Assembly: GCA_050186335.1 (NCBI GenBank)
Contig: JBFWYO010000004.1
Span: 1 to 64,000, forward strand
Direction: 5' to 3'
Source of the DNA: JBFWYO01 sp050186335
GTDB taxonomy: Bacteria; Pseudomonadota; Alphaproteobacteria; Bin65
Length of the DNA: 64,000 nt
The notes beneath the pieces are model-generated. The model saw nothing but the letters and a program-made list of their open reading frames with translations, did no database searches and was not told the DNA's origin. Of the stretch, positions 37,602 to 46,417 are shown piece by piece (positions within the stretch are counted from its first letter, which is position 1; every line of letters starts with the position of its first letter). A program made the position numbers and the translations under genes.

Positions 37602-38316
37602 AGCCGGCCCCCAGATAGGCTTCGATGACCTGCGGGTCGCGCGCGATATCGGCCGGCGTACCCTCGGCGATCTTGCGTCCGTGATCGAGCACGACGACGT
37701 ACTTGGCCAACGAAAACAATGCGGCCAATACGTGTTCGATCATCAGGATCGTGATGCCTTCGTCGGCGATGGATTTGATGATCGCGATCAGCTTTTCCAC
37801 TTCGGTCGGCCTGAGGCCGGCGGCGACTTCGTCGAGCAGCAGGATGCTCGGCTCGCACGCATAGGCGCGCGCCAATTCCAGACGCTTGCGTTCGAGCACA
37901 GTCAGATGGCGGCCGAGAGTTTCCGCCTTGTCGGTCAACTCGAAGCGCTGGACGATGATTTCCGCGCGCCTGGTCGCCTCGCGCATGCCGTGCACGCGGT
38001 TGAGCGCTCCGATGCGAACCGTCTCCAGCACGCTCAATTCCGGGAACGGGCGGGTGATCTGAAACGTCCGCGCGATTCCGGCCACGCACAGCGCCGACGG
38101 CGCGAGCCCCGTCACCGTGCGGCCGCGCAACGCAACCGTCCCTTGATCCGGCCGCAACGCGCCGGCAATGATGTTGAACAAGGTCGTCTTGCCGGCGCCG
38201 TTGGCGCCCATGACGCCGAACACGCCGCCTTCGGGTACCGACAGAGAGACGTCCTGCAGCGCCTGAAGGCCGCGAAACCGCTTGCCGATGCCGGTAACTT
38301 CGAGCAGCGCGCTCAT
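37588..38316 (-). CDS. LivG-type ABC ATPase (system D)
   Basis: A 242-aa ATPase. Walker A GANGAGKT, Q-loop region RTFQITRPFPELSVLETV, signature position LTVLERKRLELARA (no canonical LSGGQ, usual for LivG), Walker B ILLLDEVAAGL and H-loop MIEHV. The ATG at 38316 overlaps the LivM stop (ATGA); the long open frame further upstream runs through livM in another frame and is not coding. Confidence 0.92.
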   Translation of the reverse strand: MSALLEVTGIGKRFRGLQALQDVSLSVPEGGVFGVMGANGAGKTTLFNIIAGALRPDQGTVALRGRTVTGLAPSALCVAGIARTFQITRPFPELSVLETVRIGALNRVHGMREATRRAEIIVQRFELTDKAETLGRHLTVLERKRLELARAYACEPSILLLDEVAAGLRPTEVEKLIAIIKSIADEGITILMIEHVLAALFSLAKYVVVLDHGRKIAEGTPADIARDPQVIEAYLGAGYALA

Positions 38317-39347
38317 TGGCCGCTCCGTTGCCGCCGCGCGAACAGCGACACGATACCGCCGGGCAGCTTGATCACGATCACCATCAGCACGAGCGCGTAG
38401 ACGATACGCGCGCCGCTCGCGATCTCGCGGGAATTCTCGAACGGCAGCGAGCGCAGCGCCTCGGCCAGCACGCCGAAAATGACCGAGCCGACGATCGGGC
38501 CGATCACCGTGCCGGCGCCGCCGATCATCGCGCCCAGCATCATGGTCAGCACGTGCTCGAAGCTGAACATCGTCTCGGGCACGATGAACAGCAGGAACTG
38601 CGCGTAGAAAGTTCCGCCGAACGCGGTGCAGAACGCGCTCAGCGCGATGACCGCGACCTTGCACTTGTAGGTGGGCACGCCGCTGGCTTCCGCCGCGTCT
38701 TCGTCTTCGCGCAGCGCAATCAGATATTGCCCGAAGCGGGTTCGTTCCATTGCGAACGTGCCGTACGCCAGCAGCCCGACCATCGCGAGCGCGATCAAAA
38801 AGTATGGCGTGCGCGAATTGAACATCATGTTGCCGGGATCGTTCGACAGCACCATGACAACGCCGGCCGTGCTGCCGACGAAATCCCAGTTCTCGAACAG
38901 GCCGCGCACCACTTCGGCGGCGCTCAGCGTGACCACGGCGAAGAACACGCCCTTGATCCGGTAGCGGAACACGATCATGGCCAGCAGCGTGCCGACGCCG
39001 GCGGCCAGGATGCCGCCGAGGATGCAACCGAGCCACGGCGAGAGTCCGAACTTGGTGAACAGAATCGTCGAGGTGTAGCCGCCGATGCCGATGAACACGC
39101 TGTGGCCGAGCGAAAACTGACCCGCATAACCGGCGGCCAGGTTCCAGCATTGCGCCAAATAGCAATTCAGCAGCACGACGATGCCGGCGGTCACGATATG
39201 CTCCGGCGCGAAGAACGGCAGTGCCGCGCCCAGCGCGAGCAAAATCGCGAGCGAGGTCGCCAGCGTACGGCCGGCCTTGTGGGTTGTCATCGAGGGCGGC
39301 GCGGCGGTCGCCGGCGTGGCTGCCGCATCGGCGCTAGGATTGGACAC
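38313..39347 (-). CDS. LivM-type permease (system D)
   Basis: A 344-aa permease with a polar Ala/Pro-rich N-terminus before the first helix. LivM motif YAGQFSLGHSVFIGIGGYTS is clear and the C-terminus ends after IKLPGGIVSLFARR. The GTG at 39347 overlaps the livH stop by 14 nt; an ATG at 39290 would remove 19 residues and is an alternative. It pairs with LivH to form the channel. Confidence 0.9.
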   Translation of the reverse strand: MSNPSADAAATPATAAPPSMTTHKAGRTLATSLAILLALGAALPFFAPEHIVTAGIVVLLNCYLAQCWNLAAGYAGQFSLGHSVFIGIGGYTSTILFTKFGLSPWLGCILGGILAAGVGTLLAMIVFRYRIKGVFFAVVTLSAAEVVRGLFENWDFVGSTAGVVMVLSNDPGNMMFNSRTPYFLIALAMVGLLAYGTFAMERTRFGQYLIALREDEDAAEASGVPTYKCKVAVIALSAFCTAFGGTFYAQFLLFIVPETMFSFEHVLTMMLGAMIGGAGTVIGPIVGSVIFGVLAEALRSLPFENSREIASGARIVYALVLMVIVIKLPGGIVSLFARRQRSGQ

Positions 39348-40209
39348 GGCCGAACAATCCCGAAGGCCGCACCAGCAGCATGATCATCAACAGGCCGAAT
39401 ACCAGCGCGTTGCCGAGCGAAGCGGTCAGAAACACGCTGCCGGCCGCTTCGATCAACCCGACCAGCAACCCCGCGGCCAGCGCACCGGGCAGGCTGCCCA
39501 ACCCGCCGATGATCGCGATGACGAACGCCTTCAACATGAAATCGTGGCCGACGAATGGGTTGACCAGGTAGAACGGCACGAGAATGGTGCCGGCCACGGC
39601 GGCCGTGGCGGTGGCCAGCGCAAACGCGCGCAGAAAGACGCGCTGGATCGGCACGCCGACCAGCATGGCGCCGATCCGATTATCCGCCGCCGCGCGGATT
39701 TCCGTGCCGAAGCGCGTGTATTTGAGCCCGACCCATATGCCGCCGATGGCGATGAGGCTGACCGCAGCGGCAACCAGCCGCGTCCATGGCAGTGCCACGC
39801 CGCCCAGGATTAAAGACTGCCCGCTCAACGACGTGTTCACGCTGCGCAGATCGCCGCCGAAGATCAGGTTCATGGCGTTCTCGATCACCAGCAGCAGGCC
39901 GAGCGTGGTCAGCATGTGCGCCGCGTGCGACGCATCCATGATCGGCACGATGACGACCCGATGCAGCAATGCGCCGAGCCCGATGAATGCCGGGAACACG
40001 AGAACGGCCGATACATACGGATCGAGGCCGACGTAGCGATGCAGCGCGTAGCTCGCGAACATCGCCGCCATGACCAGATGGCCGTGGCCGAAATTGACGA
40101 TACGCATGACGCCGAAAACGACGGTGAACCCGATGGCGATCAGCGCATAGGCCGATCCCATCAACAAGCCGCTGGTCAGGGCCTGGAAAAGCGTTTCGGA
40201 CGATATCAT
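39334..40209 (-). CDS. LivH-type permease (system D)
   Basis: A 291-aa permease beginning MISSETLFQALTSGLLMGSAYALIAIGFTVVFGVMRIVNFGHG, the classical LivH N-terminus. It is the first gene of the system D operon. The upstream 133-nt gap to the divergent MarR gene carries one of the four TTTGATAGATATCTATCAAA-like sites (40250-40269), so this transporter is likely under that regulator. Confidence 0.93.
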   Translation of the reverse strand: MISSETLFQALTSGLLMGSAYALIAIGFTVVFGVMRIVNFGHGHLVMAAMFASYALHRYVGLDPYVSAVLVFPAFIGLGALLHRVVIVPIMDASHAAHMLTTLGLLLVIENAMNLIFGGDLRSVNTSLSGQSLILGGVALPWTRLVAAAVSLIAIGGIWVGLKYTRFGTEIRAAADNRIGAMLVGVPIQRVFLRAFALATATAAVAGTILVPFYLVNPFVGHDFMLKAFVIAIIGGLGSLPGALAAGLLVGLIEAAGSVFLTASLGNALVFGLLMIMLLVRPSGLFGRVQS

Positions 40210-40249
40210 TTAGCAGACTCGCCATCGAAAAAATAACGCTAGCATCTAA

Positions 40250-40269
40250 ATAGATAGATATCAATCGAA
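40250..40269. promoter_or_regulatory. MarR-box copy 1 (divergent livH-D / MarR)
   Basis: ATAGATAGATATCAATCGAA matches the consensus TTTGATAGATATCTATCAAA at 15 of 20 positions, with the core GATAGATATC intact. It is centred in the divergent gap between the system D transporter and the MarR gene, where it can control both. Confidence 0.65.
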
Positions 40270-40342
40270 TCGGCGATTGGCGCGCACGCGCGTCGCGTGC
40301 TAGAAAGTTAATGCTGCAACCGGATCGAGACGGGGTGTCAAC

Positions 40343-40909
40343 GTGAAGGCAAATGCGCCGGCGAGAGCACGTAAGAACGCGCCCAGCGTCGATGACGCGC
40401 CATCGGCTTCGGCCGCAGCGCTGATGGAAAAAATCGGCCAACTCGAACGCGCCGGGTGGCCGTTTCGCGACAAGGCCGAGCGCTATACGGGCGAATGGAA
40501 CGTCGGCTTCCTGGTGCGCGACATGCACCGCTCGTTCCGTCTGGATCTGCGCGATCGCATCGCGAAATACGGCGTGCTGATCAGCATGTGGTCGTATCTG
40601 TGGGCGCTGTACCATGAAGACGGCTTGAGCCAGGGTGAGTTGGCGCGCCGCGTCAAATTGATGGGGCCGTCGGTGGTCGCCGCCATCAACGTCATGGAAC
40701 GGCATAAGCTGGTCAAGCGCGTGCGCAGCAAGCAGGATCGTCGCGTCGTGCATATTTTCCTGACGCCGAAGGCGCGCGCGTTGCGCGGCGCGATGATGCG
40801 CGAGGTCACCAACACCATGGATCGCGCGCTGGCTTACATGAGCAATGCCGATATCGAGCAATTGTGCAAATTGCTCGATCGCGTGCGGCTCGGCTTGAAT
40901 TCGAACTGA
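40343..40909 (+). CDS. MarR-family regulator, proposed controller of the 40-55 kb regulon
   Basis: A 188-aa MarR protein with a GTG start. HTH: LSQGELARRVKLMGPSVVAAINVMERHKLVKRV; wing: RSKQDRRVVHIFLTPKARAL. The N-terminal 30 residues are Ala/Pro-rich and disordered. It is divergent from the system D transporter across MarR-box copy 1 and followed after 24 nt by an SDR gene. MarR proteins bind 16-20-bp palindromes, matching the four boxes found between 40.2 and 48.6 kb. Confidence 0.87.
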   Translation: MKANAPARARKNAPSVDDAPSASAAALMEKIGQLERAGWPFRDKAERYTGEWNVGFLVRDMHRSFRLDLRDRIAKYGVLISMWSYLWALYHEDGLSQGELARRVKLMGPSVVAAINVMERHKLVKRVRSKQDRRVVHIFLTPKARALRGAMMREVTNTMDRALAYMSNADIEQLCKLLDRVRLGLNSN

Positions 40910-40933
40910 TCGCCGCAGGACCGGAGCATCGCC

Positions 40934-41701
40934 ATGGCGCCCAGCGTAGCGGGCAAAGGTGCCATCGTCACCGGCGCGGGGCAGGGCATCGGCCGGGCCA
41001 CCGCCTGCGCGCTCGCCGATGCCGGCATGATCGTCGGTTGCCTGGATTATAACGCAGCCGCCGCGCGCGAGACGGTGGCGCTGATCGCCAAATCCGGCGG
41101 CCATGCGGATGAGCTGATCGCCGACGTGACGGACCGGCTGGCGGTCAAGGCGGCGCTTGACGGTTTCGGCGCGGCGCACGGTATCTCGGTGCTCGTCAAC
41201 AACGCCATGTGGATCGCGTTCGGTCCGGTCGAATCCATGAAAGAGGCCGATGTCGATCGCATGCTGGCGACCGGCATCAAGGGCGGTTTGTGGTGCCTGC
41301 AGGCCGCCCATCCGTTCCTGCTGAAACATGCAAATTCGAGTGCCGCGATCGTCAACGTTGCGTCGGCCGCGGCGTTCCAGGGCACGTTGGGGTTTTCGGT
41401 CTACGCCGCGGTCAAAGGCGCGCTGGTCGCGCTGACGCGCCAGAACGCCGTCGAGTTGGGCAAACAGGGTATTCGGGTCAACGCGGTGGCGCCGGGGCCG
41501 GTGCCGACCGAGGGTGCCGTGGCGCAAATGGCCGATCCCGAGGATTGGCGCCGGCGCTCGGCGCAGCGCACACCGCTCGGCCGCATCGGCACGGCGGAGG
41601 AAATTGCCTCGGCGATCGCATTTCTGGCGTCGCCCGCCGCCGGTTGGATCAACGGCCAGATCGTCGTGGTCGACGGCGGGCGCTTGATATCGGCGTTCTA
41701 A
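40934..41701 (+). CDS. Short-chain dehydrogenase/reductase 1
   Basis: A 255-aa classical SDR. Cofactor motif IVTGAGQGIGRA, structural motif LVNNAM (last Gly of NNAG is Met), catalytic Ser in NVASAAAFQG and YAAVK as YxxxK. The Asp in CLDYN after beta-2 suggests NAD(H) preference. It follows the MarR gene on the same strand and converges on the TauD-type gene with a 6-nt gap. It probably oxidises a hydroxyl on a pathway intermediate. Confidence 0.88.
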   Translation: MAPSVAGKGAIVTGAGQGIGRATACALADAGMIVGCLDYNAAAARETVALIAKSGGHADELIADVTDRLAVKAALDGFGAAHGISVLVNNAMWIAFGPVESMKEADVDRMLATGIKGGLWCLQAAHPFLLKHANSSAAIVNVASAAAFQGTLGFSVYAAVKGALVALTRQNAVELGKQGIRVNAVAPGPVPTEGAVAQMADPEDWRRRSAQRTPLGRIGTAEEIASAIAFLASPAAGWINGQIVVVDGGRLISAF

Positions 41702-41707
41702 CGGCGG

Positions 41708-42511
41708 TCAGGCGATCGGCGTCCGCCGCAACGTGCGCCGCGCCTTGGCGTCGAAATCGGCACGCGCATGCTGCAGCATCCGGTTGTCCCACATCAGCAG
41801 ATCGCCCGGACGCCAGCGGTGCGTATAGGTGAGTTCATCCGTGCTGTCGGCGAACGCTGTCATCGCTTCTATCAGCGCGCGGCCCTCCGCCATGGCGATA
41901 CCTTCGAAATCGACCGCGCTGCTCGGGCACAGCCACAGGGTGCGGCGTCCGCTATCCGGGTTGAGCCAGATCAGCGGCTGCCAGGCGCGCGGCGAATCGG
42001 GCGGTGCCTTGGCCGGATCCTGCCACGCGGTGTAATCGCCGGAATAATTGTACAGATGCAGCACCTTTACGCCTTCGGCTTTGGCGCGCAATTCGCCCGG
42101 CAGTCGTTCGAACACGGTGGCCGCGTCGCGGAACCGCGTGGCGCTGCCCGAAGCCGGAATCTCCACGCCATACAGGATGATCGCCTTCAACGGGCTGGCG
42201 TAAAACAAATGATCGTGATGGAATTCGATCTCGCCGGTGCCGAGAATGCCGTCTTCGCGCGCGTTCGAGACGTATTGCGTGAGCGGCGCATCCTTGGCGA
42301 CCGTCGATTTGCCGCGAATCTCGACCTTGCCGAACAGTTCGGCGAAGCGCAGCTGGTCCTCGGCCGGCAGGTCCGGCTGATGGATCGTCAGCAGCCGATA
42401 TTTGCGGAACGCCGCGCGCAGCTCTTCGATTCGCGCGGGCGAGAACGGCTCGCGCAGATCCAGACCGTGGATGCGCGCGCCGACATAAGGGGACAGAGTT
42501 TCGAATTCCAT
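41708..42511 (-). CDS. TauD/TfdA-family Fe(II)/2-oxoglutarate dioxygenase
   Basis: A 267-aa dioxygenase of the TauD/TfdA family. The HxD iron motif is seen as EFHHDHLFY (His98, Asp100), the distal His in RMLQHARADF (His248) and the 2-oxoglutarate Arg in ARRTLRRTPI. Family members hydroxylate next to S, O or N to release a side group (taurine, 2,4-D, carbamate-type ethers). It is transcribed divergently from SDR 2 across MarR-box copy 2. Confidence 0.88.
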   Translation of the reverse strand: MEFETLSPYVGARIHGLDLREPFSPARIEELRAAFRKYRLLTIHQPDLPAEDQLRFAELFGKVEIRGKSTVAKDAPLTQYVSNAREDGILGTGEIEFHHDHLFYASPLKAIILYGVEIPASGSATRFRDAATVFERLPGELRAKAEGVKVLHLYNYSGDYTAWQDPAKAPPDSPRAWQPLIWLNPDSGRRTLWLCPSSAVDFEGIAMAEGRALIEAMTAFADSTDELTYTHRWRPGDLLMWDNRMLQHARADFDAKARRTLRRTPIA

Positions 42512-42586
42512 GTCCGTTGCTCCGGTTTGATGCGTCGGCCACGGCGCCCGCGCCCGGCGTTTTTTTTACCGTTCGCTCGAGGCACG

Positions 42587-42615
42587 TTGTCAATCGATAG
42601 ATATCTATCTAAATT
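42587..42615 (+). promoter_or_regulatory. Candidate promoter of SDR 2 with operator in the spacer
   Basis: TTGTCA (42587-42592), 17 nt, TAAATT (42610-42615). The 17-nt spacer is filled by MarR-box copy 2. On the - strand TTGACA at 42593-42588 offers a -35 element towards the TauD-type gene. A bound regulator would block both. Confidence 0.55.
42593..42612. promoter_or_regulatory. MarR-box copy 2 (divergent TauD-type / SDR 2)
   Basis: ATCGATAGATATCTATCTAA contains the perfect 14-bp palindrome GATAGATATCTATC (42596-42609) and matches the 20-bp consensus at 17 positions. Confidence 0.75.
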
Positions 42616-42673
42616 CTAGCCGCGGAGTCGGGCGTCTGTCAATTCCGGGCCCGCGCCTAAGTTGGAGACGCAC

Positions 42674-43459
42674 ATGCGGGAAAGTTTGCAAGGCCAGGTC
42701 GCCGTGGTCACCGGCGCCGCCGAGGGCATCGGGGCGGCGATTGCCCGCGCACTGGTCGCCGCCGGCGCCGATCTTGCGGCGATCGACGTAAAGCCGATCG
42801 ATTGCCGCGTTCGCTATTCTCAGGCCACGCCGCAGCAGAAGATTCGCGCGTGGCAGTGCGATGCGACATCGTCGCCCGCGGTTGCTGCCGCCTGCGCCGA
42901 GATCGAGGCATCGCTCGGTCCGGTCAGCATTCTCGTCAACAATGTCGGCGGCAGCGGGCCGGTCTCGATCGAACAGATCGAGGACATGACGGACGAGGCG
43001 TGGAACCATGTGCTTTCGCTGAGCCTGACCAGCATCATGCGCTTCAGCCGTGCGTTCGTGCGCGGCATGAAGGGCCGAAAATACGGCCGCATCGTCAACG
43101 TGTCGTCGACATTGAAAAGCGGTTTTTTCGGCCCGGTCGGCACGCTCGGCGCGCGGCTGCCGTATGTCGCCGCCAAGAGCGCCATCGACGGGTTGACGCG
43201 CCAATTGGCCAAGGATCTCGGGCCGTTCGGCATCACGGTAAACGCGCTGGCGCCGGGGCTCACGTTTCCGGGCGAAGAGTCGCGCATCGCCAAGCGTTAT
43301 CGCGCGCTGTCGCCCGAGGCGCAGAAAAGCCTGACCGGCCACATCCCGGCCGGCCGCGCCGCGAGCGGCGAGGACATGGCGAACATGGCGCTGTTCCTCG
43401 CTTCGCCCGCCAGCGGGTATGTCAGCGGCCAAATCATCGCGGTGGATGGCGGCGCGTGA
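42674..43459 (+). CDS. Short-chain dehydrogenase/reductase 2
   Basis: A 261-aa classical SDR: VVTGAAEGIGAA cofactor loop, AIDVK after beta-2 (NAD-type Asp), LVNNVGG, catalytic Ser in NVSSTL and YVAAK. The segment GTLGARLPYVAAKSAIDGLTRQLAKDLGPFGITVN closely resembles SDR 3 at 51155, so these two are paralogues. The ATG at 42674 has a GGAG site 6 nt upstream; a TTG at 42662 is less likely. It is controlled from the promoter overlapping MarR-box copy 2. Confidence 0.87.
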   Translation: MRESLQGQVAVVTGAAEGIGAAIARALVAAGADLAAIDVKPIDCRVRYSQATPQQKIRAWQCDATSSPAVAAACAEIEASLGPVSILVNNVGGSGPVSIEQIEDMTDEAWNHVLSLSLTSIMRFSRAFVRGMKGRKYGRIVNVSSTLKSGFFGPVGTLGARLPYVAAKSAIDGLTRQLAKDLGPFGITVNALAPGLTFPGEESRIAKRYRALSPEAQKSLTGHIPAGRAASGEDMANMALFLASPASGYVSGQIIAVDGGA

Positions 43460-43519
43460 CGCGCGCGTCGCGTGCCGAATCCGCGTGGCGCAAATAAGCG
43501 GCGCGCATAGCCCCGTAGC

Positions 43520-43549
43520 TTGACACTGTCTCGGCGGCGCACCTATGCT
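43520..43549 (+). promoter_or_regulatory. Sigma-70 promoter of the deacetylase-hydrolase-MetE-like operon
   Basis: TTGACA (43520-43525), 18-nt spacer, TATGCT (43544-43549). MarR-box copy 3 starts at the next base, so it would cover the transcription start: classical repressor geometry. The first gene starts at 43683. Confidence 0.7.
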
Positions 43550-43569
43550 TTTGGTAGATATCTATCAAA
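43550..43569. promoter_or_regulatory. MarR-box copy 3
   Basis: TTTGGTAGATATCTATCAAA differs from the perfect palindrome TTTGATAGATATCTATCAAA by one base, the best match of the four. It directly follows the -10 element. Confidence 0.8.
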
Positions 43570-43682
43570 TGGGCTTGATGTTGCAGCGCGCGCCGGTCCG
43601 CTTGACGACTTGGCGTTCGCAGGAACGATTGTCGCCCGCCACCGTTCGAGCCCGCCACCGTTCGAAGGAGTCACCGCATTCC

Positions 43683-44537
43683 ATGTCGAAATTCAAGTAC
43701 CCGCGCGAGTGGAGCTGGCCGAACGGGCAGAAGATCGCATTCACGATCGGCATGCCGTACGAGGCATTCGAGGAACGCTCGCAGTACAGCCATTTCAACG
43801 AGCCGGGCAAGAAGGATCACTTCTCGCTTTCGTTCGGCGACTACGCGTTCAAGTCGGGCGTCTGGCGTTTGCTCGACGTGCTCGACAAGTACGGGCTCAA
43901 GGCCAGCTTGTCGACCAACGGTCTGGCGGCGGAAACGCATCCGGAGGCGCTGCGCCTGGCGGCCAAGGAAGGCCATGAACTGGTCGGCCACGGCTGGGCC
44001 AACGACGTCTATATGACCCACGGCGATCCGGTACGCGAGAAGGCGGAGATCCGGCGCGTCACCAAGGCGCTGACCGAGGTTGCCGCCGGCGTGCGGCCCG
44101 TGGGCTGGACCAGCCCGGGTGCGACCGGCTCGGAACACACGCTGCGCATTCTCAAGGAAGAGGGCTATCTATGGCATGGCGACGACGCCAGCGACGATCT
44201 GCCGTTCATGCGCTCGACCACGGCGGGGCCGATGGTCGTCCTCCCGCGCGTCAACAATTTCCACAACGATCTGGTGGTCTGGATCTTCCCGCGCAATTCG
44301 CCCGAAGTGTTCTGGGACGGCTTCAAGGACACGTTCGATCAATTGTACCAGGAGGGCGAGGCGGGCAGCCCGAAATGGATCGAGATCACGCTGCATTCGC
44401 ATTTTGCCGGCCGGCCGACCTTCACGCCGACCCTCAAGAAGTGCCTGGATTACGCCAAGCGGCACGACGGTGTATGGTTCGCGCGCAAGCAGGATCTCGC
44501 CGAATGGGCGATGAAGCGCGAAGGCGCCAGGAAATAA
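43683..44537 (+). CDS. PuuE/cyclic-imide-hydrolase-like polysaccharide-deacetylase-family protein 1
   Basis: A 284-aa NodB-fold protein. GLKASLSTNGLAAETHPEALRLAAKEGHELVGHGWAND resembles the allantoinase PuuE and cyclic imide hydrolases rather than chitin deacetylases, and there is no signal peptide. Such enzymes open cyclic amides or imides, sometimes without metal. The second copy at 47640 shares FSLS, GVWR-LDVL, GHGWAND, VGWTSPG/VGWVSPG and GDDAS segments. The start at 43683 was chosen as the first with family similarity; longer frames run into the operator. Confidence 0.82.
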   Translation: MSKFKYPREWSWPNGQKIAFTIGMPYEAFEERSQYSHFNEPGKKDHFSLSFGDYAFKSGVWRLLDVLDKYGLKASLSTNGLAAETHPEALRLAAKEGHELVGHGWANDVYMTHGDPVREKAEIRRVTKALTEVAAGVRPVGWTSPGATGSEHTLRILKEEGYLWHGDDASDDLPFMRSTTAGPMVVLPRVNNFHNDLVVWIFPRNSPEVFWDGFKDTFDQLYQEGEAGSPKWIEITLHSHFAGRPTFTPTLKKCLDYAKRHDGVWFARKQDLAEWAMKREGARK

Positions 44538-44580
44538 ACGCGGTAATCTGACAGCTCTAACCGAACCGGAGTCCCGAGCC

Positions 44581-45498
44581 ATGGTCGTCACCGAAGCCGT
44601 CAAGGAAATCGCCGTTGCAGGCATGCCCGAACCGCGAACGATCGATGTCGATGGCATCAAGACGCGCTATTACGAAAAAGGCGCGGGCGAGCCGATCGTT
44701 TTCATTTACGGCGGCAATTTCGGCACCGCCGACTCGGCGTCCAGCGCCTACACCTGGAGCGAGCAGCTCAAGGGTCTCGCCGATCGTTTCCGCGTCATCG
44801 CGTTCGACAAGATCGGCCAGGGCCACACCGACAATCCGCTCAACGACGACTACACCATGGCCGCCGTGGTCAGGCATGCCGCGGGCTTCATCAAGGCGAT
44901 GAAACTGCCGCCGGTGCACTTGGCCGGCCATTCGCGCGGCGGCTACGCGGCGACGCGGTTGACGCTCGAGTATCAGCATCTCGTGCGCTCGCTGACCATC
45001 GTCAACAGCGGCACGCTGAGCACCGCGGTCGGCACCAACGACGTGGTGCTTGGCTGGGCGCCGTATCCCGCGTACAGCCGCGAATGCGCGCGCTGGATCT
45101 ACGAGAATTACTGCTTCCGCCGCGCCGCCGTGACCGACGAGTGGATCGATTCGGTCGTGCAGACGCTGTCGTTGCCGAAATACCGGATCAGCGTCGACAA
45201 GATGGAAAAAGAGAATCTCAAGAACAAGATGTTCTACCCGATGCTGGCCGCGCAAAAGCAAGAGACCGTGCGCTGGCTGACCGAAGGCCGCCTGCAGCGG
45301 CCGACGCAGGTGGTCTGGGGCTTCAACGACCGCACCGCGTCGGTCGAGGGCGGGTTCGAGATGTATCAGATGATCGGCGCGCACGAACGGCGCACGATCA
45401 TGAATGTCATCAACGAATCCGGCCACTTCCCGTTCCGCGAACATCCAGACACGTTCAACGGCCTGTTCGGCCGCTTTGTCCAAGCTCACTCGGTTTGA
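44581..45498 (+). CDS. Alpha/beta-fold hydrolase (meta-cleavage-hydrolase-like)
   Basis: A 305-aa alpha/beta hydrolase with nucleophile elbow GHSRGG (Ser118), acid Asp250 (GFNDRTA) and His282 (NESGHFPFREHP). The triad is complete. The overall layout resembles C-C bond and amide hydrolases of aromatic-degradation pathways. It begins 43 nt after deacetylase 1 and is followed after 12 nt by a second alpha/beta hydrolase with a changed active site. Confidence 0.85.
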   Translation: MVVTEAVKEIAVAGMPEPRTIDVDGIKTRYYEKGAGEPIVFIYGGNFGTADSASSAYTWSEQLKGLADRFRVIAFDKIGQGHTDNPLNDDYTMAAVVRHAAGFIKAMKLPPVHLAGHSRGGYAATRLTLEYQHLVRSLTIVNSGTLSTAVGTNDVVLGWAPYPAYSRECARWIYENYCFRRAAVTDEWIDSVVQTLSLPKYRISVDKMEKENLKNKMFYPMLAAQKQETVRWLTEGRLQRPTQVVWGFNDRTASVEGGFEMYQMIGAHERRTIMNVINESGHFPFREHPDTFNGLFGRFVQAHSV

Positions 45499-45510
45499 TC
45501 GGATCCCGCC

Positions 45511-46413
45511 ATGAACCTGACCGCACAAGACATTCAGACTTCGGCTGGCCCGGCGCACGTCATTCGGGGCGGCACCGGTGAACCGGCCGTCTTTCTGCAC
45601 GGCGGCACGCCGGGCGTGTCGCCTTACGCCGCGGGCGCCCATCTGTGGGCGAGGGCACTGCCGCTGTTCGCGCGCGACCGCACGGTGATCGCACCCGACT
45701 TGCCCGGCAGTGGGAAAACCAAGCTGACCGGCGATGCGGATTACGGCATCGAAGGCATCGCGCGGCATACGATGGCGATCATCGAAAGCCTCAAGCTCGG
45801 GCCGGTGCACCTGGTTGGCCACGACACCGGCGGGCTGGCGGCGATCTGGCTGGCGTTCGAAGCGCCGCATCTGGTGCGCTCGCTGGTGGTCACCGCGTGC
45901 ATGCAGGCGGCCCCGACCGGCGACGGGTTCCCGAATTACACGCTGGCCTATGTGCCGAATCCGAAATGGAGCCGGGCCTCGCAGGCCTGGGTGCTGGAAC
46001 GGATTTCGTTCACGCACCATCAGATCGACGCGCCGCTGCTGAACGCTTGCGTCGCCGCAGCCGAAGGCGACGCGCACAAGGGCGCAGTCAAACTGGCGGC
46101 CGACGGCGGTAACGAGCGCCTGTTCGCGCCGAGCGTCGCGCGCGGCAAAGGTCGGTTGTATGCCGCGTGCCGCGACAAGGGCGTGCCGGTGCCGATCCAG
46201 TTGATCTGGGGCAGCCACGATCCGATCACCAACGTCAATCAGGGCATGACGCTGTTCAAGATCGTGGCGCCGACACAGTCGGTTTCGCACTTCCATGTCA
46301 TCAACCGTGCCGGCAACCTGCCGTTCCATGAGGAACCGGGCGCGTTCCATCATCTGGCCGCGGGTTTCATGGACGGCGCGCCGCGCGAGGCGGCACGACT
46401 GAAAGCCGGCTGA
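45511..46413 (+). CDS. Alpha/beta-fold protein with Asp nucleophile and Asn in place of catalytic His
   Basis: A 300-aa alpha/beta-hydrolase-fold protein. The nucleophile elbow is GHDTGG, giving Asp105 as in haloalkane dehalogenases and epoxide hydrolases. The region that should hold the catalytic His reads INRAGNLPFHEEP, so Asn269 replaces it (the neighbouring hydrolase has ESGHFPFREHP there); a His five residues... further on (in PFHEE) might compensate. The acid position GSHDPIT is kept. It may be a dehalogenase/epoxide-hydrolase-like enzyme with altered chemistry, or non-hydrolytic. Confidence 0.78.
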   Translation: MNLTAQDIQTSAGPAHVIRGGTGEPAVFLHGGTPGVSPYAAGAHLWARALPLFARDRTVIAPDLPGSGKTKLTGDADYGIEGIARHTMAIIESLKLGPVHLVGHDTGGLAAIWLAFEAPHLVRSLVVTACMQAAPTGDGFPNYTLAYVPNPKWSRASQAWVLERISFTHHQIDAPLLNACVAAAEGDAHKGAVKLAADGGNERLFAPSVARGKGRLYAACRDKGVPVPIQLIWGSHDPITNVNQGMTLFKIVAPTQSVSHFHVINRAGNLPFHEEPGAFHHLAAGFMDGAPREAARLKAG

Positions 46414-46417
46414 TTGC

